Shown in pieces: positions 56,587-64,000 of a stretch of 64,000 nt of DNA. The stretch's first letter is position 1, and each line of letters begins with the position of its first letter. The DNA is from Acytostelium subglobosum LB1 (Eukaryota > Evosea > Eumycetozoa > Acytosteliales > Acytosteliaceae): positions 124,001 to 188,000 of the forward strand of contig NW_012236522.1 in the NCBI RefSeq assembly GCF_000787575.1, given 5' to 3'. The position numbers and the translations under genes were made by a program. Below the pieces are notes generated by a model. It worked only from the letters and a program-made list of their open reading frames with translations. It did not search any database and was not told the DNA's origin.

Positions 56587-56877
56587 TCATCCAATAATAA
56601 TTAGAATTCTTTCCAGGTCCTCCTGTTCAAGTATGTCTGGTATATGACGGTCTGCTAATGACATAACATAGGTTTTGGAAATTCCAATACCCAATGGTTT
56701 ATCATAATCGGATCGGTATCTCTTCAGATTGTAGATTGTAGTCCTCAGTCTAAATGTCCAATGATGATCTTTCTTCCATTGTTCCCAGCGAGTATTGGCA
56801 TCTGCATCTTCTTTGATATATTCAAACAAGAGTGAAAGATACCTAATAGTTGAGTTGGGCCTACTATGGACTTGCAA
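56587..56877 (-). CDS. Possible gene fragment, about 96 codons
   Basis: An open frame on the minus strand encodes a well-mixed, protein-like sequence (LLFEYIKEDADANTRWEQWK, RLRTTIYNLKRYRSDYDKPL, DRHIPDILEQEDLERILIII), unlike the low-complexity shadows elsewhere. It has no in-frame ATG; the frame opens with TTG, and the bases before residue 12 contain a possible acceptor (CTATTAG, about 56850). It may therefore be the last exon of a gene whose first exon I cannot find, or a decayed gene remnant. No family is recognised. Confidence 0.3.
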   Translation of the reverse strand: MQVHSRPNSTIRYLSLLFEYIKEDADANTRWEQWKKDHHWTFRLRTTIYNLKRYRSDYDKPLGIGISKTYVMSLADRHIPDILEQEDLERILIIIG

Positions 56878-57053
56878 ATGGCTTTCTCAACTTGTCTTAA
56901 AATGATCCCTCATCTTCTCCATTATTGTCACCAACAACCATAACTTAGATAATGACCATCATGGATGTACGCACAGACTGGGACAATCCCACCCAATCAT
57001 GATATAAAAATGAGAGGAATGAATGGTTATAAATATGTACAATACTATTTAAT

Positions 57054-60000
57054 CTATATCTTTACAGCGAATATCTTCATTTCCAAGGTGCTCACATCGT
57101 TCTGCTGAACGATAGCCTGTAGATCCTGATCGGTGGAGATGATGCTGTTGTGCGGAGATGATGCCATACTGGGCGAGGTGTGCTGGATGCTAAATTCAAG
57201 GTTGTCCAAGCTGAACTTGTGCTGGATCTTCTCTTTGAGTGACTTGAGCGTAGGCGACTCCTTGTCAATCTCAACCTGTCGTGCGTCCAACTGGTGGCAC
57301 GTAACCTTGATCACCTTGACATTCTCGGGGTTGATGCTGTTGGCTGGTAGCGATGGCAACGCTTTGGACAGTCTGGTGTTGTTCTCTGGGGACTTTGGTG
57401 GTTCGGGCAGTGGCTTGTTCCTGACTGCCAAGCGCCACTCATCGTACGTCTCCACTGATGTTGCCTTCTGCTGCTTCTCGTGCTCCTCGACAAACTTCTT
57501 GTACTCATTCTTCATGTTGAGCTCGATATGTGTCTCCAACTCATTGAACAGCGTCTGCTTCTCCTCTGGCGAGCTGGCGGTGAAGTGCCACACCTGCAGA
57601 CACGAGTAGAGCAGCTCGAACGAGTTGGGGTCGTTCGGCACACAGCGGATGACAGTGGCGTCCAGTGGGATGTAAGCCTTGAGCTTCAGCGGTGAGGTTG
57701 GTGTCAACTGGTCGGTGCCAACGGGCTGCGCAAACAAGAACAGGTCGTTGCACAGGTAGTAGAAGCCAGGCTTGGGCTTCTTGCTGTACTGAGACGACGA
57801 GCTGCCTGGCACGATCATACCAATGCTCTCGAGCTCGCCCTCCTTTATCAGCTTCCTTGATGGCGCCAGTATCTTTGTCTCGCAGCCGCCCTCGACCAGG
57901 CGTGTCTGGATATCGTACATTCTCATCTGACCATCAAACTCGCGCTTCTTCTCGTTGACTGTAGCCACGATCGATTCAATCTTTGTCTGTGCATGCATCA
58001 GTAGTTGGTAGGCAGGCATTGTCTGCGGTGTTGATTTGATCAATTCCTGTTGTTGTTGTGGAGGAAGGTCAGTCACTCATTCATTCAATCAATCAATCAT
58101 CCAAACGAATGTTGTTACATACTCTGATCAGCAATGGATACTTGCACACTCTTTGAACAGGTTTGATGAGAAAGCTGTCAAAGGGGAGTGAGCGACACTC
58201 GCGTCGCGTCAACAGATAGCCAAGGAATGAACAGTTCTTGCCTCGCAGGCCATTAAAGGTGGAGAGGGCCTTTTGTTGGTTGCTGCAGTAGACGTAGTAG
58301 GACTTGAGGAAGTCGGCCATCGAGATGAAGCCGCTGGCGATCGACTCGCCAAAGTCGCCCGACGAAGGCAGTGTGACAAACTTGTTAAAGAGCTCCTTGT
58401 TGACGAGTAGCAGCTGCTCCACGTTGCTAAACATAACATTGATCTCGTCCAGCATACTGCCTTTGGCTTCCTCCTGCGCAGCCATCTCCTTGCGCATCCA
58501 CACCATGATCTCCATGTCGCGAATGTAGTCGGCCTCGGTGACAATGATCTCCTCGATCACCTTGCTTCGAATGTCGACAGCCTGTGGCAGGGCGGGCAGT
58601 GTAGGTGCTGGCTGTGGCGCGGACTCCTTCTTGGCGTCAATGGTGCCTCTTTGTTGCTGCTGTGCCTGTTGTTGTTCGAATGGTGAGGCACTGCCCTCGA
58701 TGGCAACACTGTTTCGCTGTGACTGGCTGATGGGTGAGATCGCACTGCCACCACTCAGTCCGTTCAACAATGATGGTGAGCTGCCACCAGTTGGCGAGCT
58801 ACTAAGATGCGGTGAAAGGTCGCCCTTGCTTGTCGACAACTCGCTGCGTCTGATGACCCATTTCCTTAGCTGTGGATGCTCGGTCGCCGAGTCGTCCTCG
58901 GCCGTGGGGGTAGCCTGTGGCGCGCCATTCTCGCTGACACCTGTTGAAGGTTGTGGCGATGATATAACCATGTCCTCGTCGAGGCCAGCTGTTGGGCTGG
59001 GGCTCGATCCACTGCCCAGCAGGAAAGACAGGAAGGTACGACCCTTGGCTGGGCTGGAGTTGAACCTCTCACGCTCACGATTACGTCGCTCCTTCTCCTT
59101 GTGCTGCTTTATCTGCTCGGCCATGTCGCTTAGTGTCATCTTTGGAGAGTTGTTCTTGAGGTCCTCATCGCTGCTGTCGCCAGTACCATCGCTGGTAGCA
59201 ACGGCGCCGCTTATTGGTGAGTCAACCAATCTGATGCTCTTCTTCTTCTCGCGGTCCGACTGACGCTGCTTCTTCTCTTCTTGCTTGCGCTCTCGCTCAC
59301 GCTCCTTCTCCACCAGTCGCTGCCTCTCCTTCTCATCACGCTCCTCCTTCTTTAGACGTTCCTTGTCCATCTCTTCCTTTCTGAGTCGGTCGCGCTCCTC
59401 TTTCTCCTGCAGGCGCTGCTTCTCACGCTCCTCCAGTCGCAGCTTGTTGCGCTCATCACGCTCGATCTGTCGCAGTCTCTCGCGCTCCATTTCTTTCTCC
59501 TGCTCGGCCTCTCTGATCTTCTGACGCTCCAACTCCTTCTCGCGATCGACTGGTGGCGGAAGGGGGATGCTCATTCGTTTGGTGTCAGGTGTAAGCGGTT
59601 GGGCTGGGGCGGGAGGAGGTGCCGGCAGTGGTCTCTCCATGTGATGTGGCTTCTTTGGAAGTTGTGGCGGCGATGGAGATAGAGGTGGTGACTCGTTCAT
59701 CTCCTTCTCGCTCGAGATGTCTGCTTCTTGTGCCTTGAGCGCGACAGTTTCGCGCTGTGCATTGTTATCCAACTCATCACGACTCTTCACGGCCAGCTTG
59801 ACGAACGAGCCAGACGCGATGCTTGGTTTATCTTCTGCGGTGGTCAGTGTCAGGGGTCCCGAAGCTGTCTTGGCCCGCAAGTTCATCGAGTTGGAAGTAC
59901 GTTTCAGCTTCACACTCATGAAGCTCTCGCCTGTCGATGTCTGTGTCTCCAAAGTTGGAGTCGATGTTGATGCTGCCTTTAACGGAAGAGGCGTGGACTT

Positions 60001-60642
60001 CCTTGAGTTGGCATGATCATGGATCTTTGGTGCGAATGGCAGTGGTTTGGGAGTTGGCGATGGAGATGGCGTAGTAGTCGTCGTCGACGTTGAGCCTGTG
60101 GAGTGTGATGGTGCTGGTGCTGGTGCTGGTGGTGCTGGTGATGTGTTGCCGCGTGTCGACGTCGATGGCTTGGGTGGAAGTGGCGGAGTCTTGTGTGATG
60201 AGGGTGATGCCAGTGGTGAAGTGACTGCGCTGCTTGGCCGTGGTATAGTTGGTAATGGTTTCAATGATGTTGCCGATGTGTTGGCTGTGGAAACAGTAGC
60301 GCCAACACTCTTTGACTTTGTTAGATTGGTTATGGTGACTGTTGGCTTTGGCGTTGTGCTTGGTGATGGAGATGGCGATGGTGATGGTGATTTAGGTGTT
60401 GGTGATTTAGGCGTTGGCGATTTAAGTGATGGTGATAATGATGATGATTGTTGGTGCGCCTTTGGTGACAATGGAGAAAGTGGCGATGTGACTGTGCTGT
60501 TGGCACCGCTGCCATTCGTCGAAGTCAACACTGGCGATGTCTCTGTACTGGCTGTCACTAAACTATTTCCACATGCAGTGCAGAATCTTGCCATCGCCGA
60601 ATGGTTTATATTTCCACAAGAGGAGCATTGTTTGCCGCTCAT
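57054..60642 (-). CDS. Zinc-ribbon / RhoGEF / PH / PB1-like protein, 1,170 aa
   Basis: Exons 60642-58123 and 58046-57054 join across a 76-base intron inside the DH domain (PLLIR|ELIKSTPQ). The N-terminus is a zinc ribbon (C6, C9, C21, C24; CSSCGN...CTACGN). Next comes about 650 residues of Ser/Pro low complexity and a long Glu/Arg helix (about 360-470). The DH domain starts near 693 (VIEEIIVTEADYIRDMEIMV) and includes the conserved FLIKPVQRVCKYPLLIREL. A PH-like region follows (about 890-1030: REGELESIG..., FELLYSCLQVWHFTAS), and the C-terminal 90 residues (KVIKVTCHQLDARQVEIDKE, SIQHTSPS) resemble a PB1 or ubiquitin-like fold. RhoGEF domains load GTP on Rac-family switches; dictyostelids have many Rac proteins. 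Confidence 0.9.
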
Positions 60643-61819
60643 GGCTTGTCTATCAAATTAACTTTGTATTCGCCTCGCGCGATCGATCGATCCTCTGATT
60701 GACTGTTTGACTGTTTGATTTTGATTGATTGATTGATTACTATTTCTGATTACTGATTATCTGTTGCTGTTATTCGAGAGTTCAATGATCATAAAGCATT
60801 GATTGAATGATTGAATGATTGAATGGATGGATTGAATGAATGAATGAGTGAATAGTGGATTGATCAGACTTTGTGGATCTTGTGAAGATGAAGATGAAGA
60901 AGGGGATATCGACCTCCCCTTTGTGTTGCTGTTGTTGTACTGTGTAAAGATAGATAGATAATAATAGGTGTGTATCGAATACTCGAGAGGGTTTGTGGAC
61001 CTGATGTTGTTGTTATTGTTGTTACAAGTTTGATTGATGTGAGTGCTACTACTGTTGTTACAATCCTGTTGCTAGTACTGGTTATTGATTGATTGATTGA
61101 TTGAAGATGGATAGTTAGTTGGAGTTAATTAAATTTACTAAGGCGTTGGAGTTGACGTTGTGATCATCTCGCGTGTCTCTTGGCACATGCATGAAGATAA
61201 AGATAGACCTTGACACATGACATGTGTTGTGTCGCACACAGATAGAGTGAATAGTACTACTACTTACTGTGACTGGCAGTGACAGGTGACAGGGATATTG
61301 GTGATAGTGATTGATTGAATGTGTGTCTGTTTGATTGATCGATCGATAAATATAGTTACATACAAATACACAACATAAATATAATATATATAAATACAAA
61401 TACAGAGTGAGTATGTTGATTGACTGATTGATTCTAAGTGATGACTGATTGATTGATAGACCACGAGCGATATGGTTTGTGTGTATGAGTGAGATCGGAA
61501 AAGTAATGCAGAGTGAGTGCTCAGAAGATGATTTAAATCAAAAACATTGATGAGAATGGGTATGTTTGCAGGATACCCCCCTGTATGTTTGGTTGGGTAG
61601 ACCAAACAACGGGTGGCGACGATTCAACAAAACAAAGACAGAGATATTGACCATTAGCACACACACATCAAAGATCAGTGTGATCGGGTGAATATGTGGG
61701 TAGTTTTAAACATTGTTCACATAATCTGTGTGATTGATTGTATGTATGCTTGAATGAACATCATCGCCAACACACAAATACATTGAGAGTGATCACACAC
61801 TTATAAATAGATACGATCA

Positions 61820-61835
61820 TATCATCGCGATGATA
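61820..61835. promoter_or_regulatory. Perfect 16-base palindrome
   Basis: TATCATCG followed by its exact reverse complement CGATGATA. It lies 13 bases from a second, longer palindrome in the large spacer. A dimeric regulator site is possible. Confidence 0.35.
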
Positions 61836-61848
61836 CACACACAGACAC

Positions 61849-61874
61849 ACAAACAAATATTAATATTTGTTTGT
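61849..61874. promoter_or_regulatory. Perfect 26-base palindrome
   Basis: ACAAACAAATATT is followed directly by AATATTTGTTTGT, its exact reverse complement, with no loop. It could bind a dimeric factor or extrude as a cruciform. It is about 1.2 kb upstream of the RhoGEF start. Confidence 0.4.
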
Positions 61875-62890
61875 CGACGAGACTAACAATGAGTTATTGA
61901 TTGATTGATTGAGAGTGAGTGTTGGATTGTGTGGGTGAGAGAGTGAAAGGAGGGAAGTGGAAGCCCATTATATCAATTCCAGGTTGACTGGAAGAGACAG
62001 GATACTTGTGTCTGTCTATCACTACTACTTACACTCAAACCCTGTGATGTGATAGTAAGTTATGATCCAATAATAGTCCGATAATTATCGACGATTGGAT
62101 GGTATCAAGTTGGTAGGGAGGTAGCTAGTAAGTAGTAGGATAGGATAGGATATGGATGGGATGGATACTATTGAATAGAGAATTGATGTTGTTGATTGAT
62201 TGTTGTAAGAAAAGATGATGTAATTAATCCAACATTCAAACAACAACAACATCATCATCATAACATCAACAACATCAACTTCGTCTTTAAAGTTGAAAGT
62301 TCAAACACCGTGTCCAAATTACCAACAACTCATTCCTGTCAATCTGATAAGATCAGACCTATGACATGAGTGAGTAGACTGGTTGACTGGCTGACCGTCT
62401 ATCTGGCTGGCTGGATGATGACGATGGTGGTGATGGTAGTTGACATCACTCCATTCATTTTGTAGACCATTCTAAATGAACACACATGTCAGTCAGCTAA
62501 CCCATTACTCTATCTCTTATCTGTATGTGGTGCGTATGTGGTGCCAAGCCAAGATTCTGTTGTTATCGTTGTTGTTGTTATTGTCCAATCTAGTTGATTG
62601 AGTGAAACTGTGATCTAGATCATGACATTGAATCAGTTTTATTCCTTCAATCAAATCAAAGGAAGCCATAGAGAGTGGAGTGAAGTGGAGTGGAGAGGAG
62701 TGGAGTGATGGAGTGGATTTATAACATTGTATAGTATGTAGATTGATTTGGGAATTGTAGATTGATTGGAAGTGATCATATGATGTGATGTGCCTCCAAT
62801 GGTCTTCATGTCGTGCATGAAATGAATGAACTTGTTTGTTGCCAACTCCAAACCAATGAACACACTATGTTGTTGTTGTTGATGAACTGC

Positions 62891-63863
62891 TTAATGCTTG
62901 CGGCATTTGCTAAAGCTGAAGCCACCACATGCCGACAGAACAATGATGAATATGATGATCTGTGAATGATGTGAGTGATGCGATGAGATGAGGTTAGTAT
63001 CCAAGACAGTGAATCATCAGGTGTAGTATACATGACACATACAGCAACAACAGCGGCAATGATAAGCATGAGCTTCATGTTCTTCCACCACATTGCGCAC
63101 TTTAGTTGCTTGCTCTGCTTCTTGAACTTAAAGGACTGTGTGTTGAGGTTCTCTGTACGATCGACCAGTATCTCAATCTTCTCTCCACGCTTCAACAGTT
63201 GTGGTGCTACATTGTTCAACAGGTGTTAGTGTCCTGCGGGCTACGTATGTGCGTGGACAGTCACACTGCAGCCTCCTACTTACCAACATCAGTTACCAAT
63301 ATATTCTTTACTTCATCGACCTCTGCCATGGCCTTGCTAAATGCATCTGACTTGGGATTGTTTGAATAGTGATCCTATCATGAAGTGAAGTATGAGTATG
63401 TGTTCCATGTGTGTGATTGTCCATCAACAACAGGTCCTTACCATGAGGTTTGAAAGGGTTCTTGAGAACTCAGAGTTCATGCCGTACGCGATGGCAGTCT
63501 TTCCCTTGTCTCCATAGATTGATCTGAATCTGTTCTTGACATCGTCCAAGAAGAGGAATGGTATCCTTCGTCCAAACTCCTGATCAGCCATACACAAGTA
63601 CGTCAGAGAGTCCTGTACCAGGTAATGGAAGATATATCTACATTCATCAATCAAGGACAGCTGCATTAGAATCATTCATCATAGACTCACCAACCGACAA
63701 CAACAACAACAACATACTTCTCATATACATATGACATCTTTGTATCATTGGGAGGGATAAGATCGAGAATCCTTCTGGTGATCGTCTGGAAGTTGCCTGT
63801 TGTGTTTGTGAACTCGGCAAGTACTAAAGGGCCTCTGGCCACCAATGCGTAGATAATAGGCAT
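62891..63863 (-). CDS. vamp7: Longin R-SNARE VAMP7
   Basis: VAMP7 drives late endosome, lysosome and contractile-vacuole fusion. Five exons give 221 residues: 63863-63718, 63637-63442, 63374-63284, 63206-63043 and 62959-62891. Introns are 80, 67, 77 and 83 bases. The longin domain (MPIIYALVARGPLVLAEFTN; YIFHYLVQDSLTYLCMADQE; PYAMNSEF-type motif at AIAYGMNSEFSRTL) is followed by the R-SNARE helix with the central Arg in EILVDRTENL. A basic juxtamembrane stretch (KCAMWWKNMKLMLII) leads into the membrane anchor, and the end CGGFSFSKCRKH matches the usual CGGF ending. Every splice is supported by family continuity. The upstream bases to the window edge look like its promoter and leader. Confidence 0.96.
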
Positions 63864-64000
63864 GCCTTTATAATATATATTTATATATAGATAATATATG
63901 TATGTTATGTATATGAATCTATATACAAAGAGGATGATGGATTGTAATGTGTCTTTGTGTTTCGCGGACTCCAAGGATTGACAATGTTTGCAAAACAATC

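Larger units (their letters stand above)
60643..62890. other. Large gene-free spacer with palindromes
   Basis: This is the longest stretch without a gene, 2.2 kb, upstream of the RhoGEF gene and downstream of vamp7. It contains many TGAT/TGAA runs (60724-60738, 60803-60850, 61088-61105, 61425-61450), a hairpin AAGGGGA/TCCCCTT (60900-60906 with 60915-60921), two longer palindromes, ACACAC runs (61835-61855), and direct repeats GAGTGGAGTGAAGTGGAGTG near 62677-62710. The codon-like short frames have no family support. It is probably a long regulatory region. Confidence 0.45.

Noticed and set aside
61115-61605. Overlapping minus-strand frames rich in Tyr/Ile/His in the large spacer
   Set aside because: They are TATA and TGAT simple repeats in translation, without splice partners or conserved residues.
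1-64000. Transposons, LTR elements, Polintons and other virus-like copies
   Set aside because: I found no reverse transcriptase, integrase, transposase, capsid or polymerase motifs, and no long terminal repeats. Tandem copies present are host genes.
1-64000. tRNA and rRNA genes
   Set aside because: I looked for GGTTCRA-type T-arm sequences with fitting acceptor stems and saw none outside coding exons; a covariance scan would be decisive.

Overview
This window is nuclear DNA from a social amoeba (dictyostelid). The evidence is a mix of compact genes with few, short introns (about 52-133 bases), T- and TGAT/CAAT-rich spacers, poly-Asn/Gln tracts, and several family types typical of Dictyostelia: a colossin, a cAMP-receptor-like GPCR, tandem ankyrin-like proteins and F-box-like families. 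Coding DNA is far less AT-rich than in D. discoideum, so a species outside the discoideum group is more likely. The species is inferred, not proven. I see no rRNA, tRNA, CRISPR array, LTR element or other transposon.

Left part (1-6 kb): the end of an unknown coiled-coil gene, an F-box-like gene, then V-ATPase subunit d (minus) head-to-head with a Pkr1-type V-ATPase assembly factor (plus). From 6.8 to 15.7 kb lies one giant secreted colossin gene with a Thr/Ser stalk and 19 SdrD-type repeats. The repeats form a 723-bp dimeric array that carries one apparent missing base. From 15.9 to 27.7 kb is a compact housekeeping block: mitochondrial Xaa-Pro aminopeptidase 3, proton-pumping NAD(P) transhydrogenase, ribosomal protein S6, splicing factor AAR2, transcription-coupled repair factor UVSSA and a small unknown gene.

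Middle (27.8-45 kb): three tandem ankyrin-like paralogs on the minus strand, a type I membrane glycoprotein, a large coiled-coil protein, a mitochondrial His/Asp-rich membrane protein, a class E GPCR with a very long first cytoplasmic loop, and a small PH-domain protein.

Right part (45.5-64 kb): three F-box-like paralogs, the middle one a pseudogene; Iml1/DEPDC5 (GATOR1, TORC1 control); an AT-rich island with a small secreted Cys-rich protein; a zinc-ribbon/RhoGEF/PH/PB1-like signalling protein; a 2.2-kb spacer with two strong palindromes; and the R-SNARE VAMP7.

Several products act on the endolysosomal system (V-ATPase d, Pkr1-like, Iml1/DEPDC5, VAMP7), but I see this as coincidence of a random window except for the adjacent V-ATPase pair. 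Exon joins were built by hand from GT/AG sites, frame and family alignment. No previously undescribed multi-gene system is clearly present. The best leads are the colossin array, the V-ATPase/Pkr1 pair, the two paralog arrays and the unusual domain combinations.
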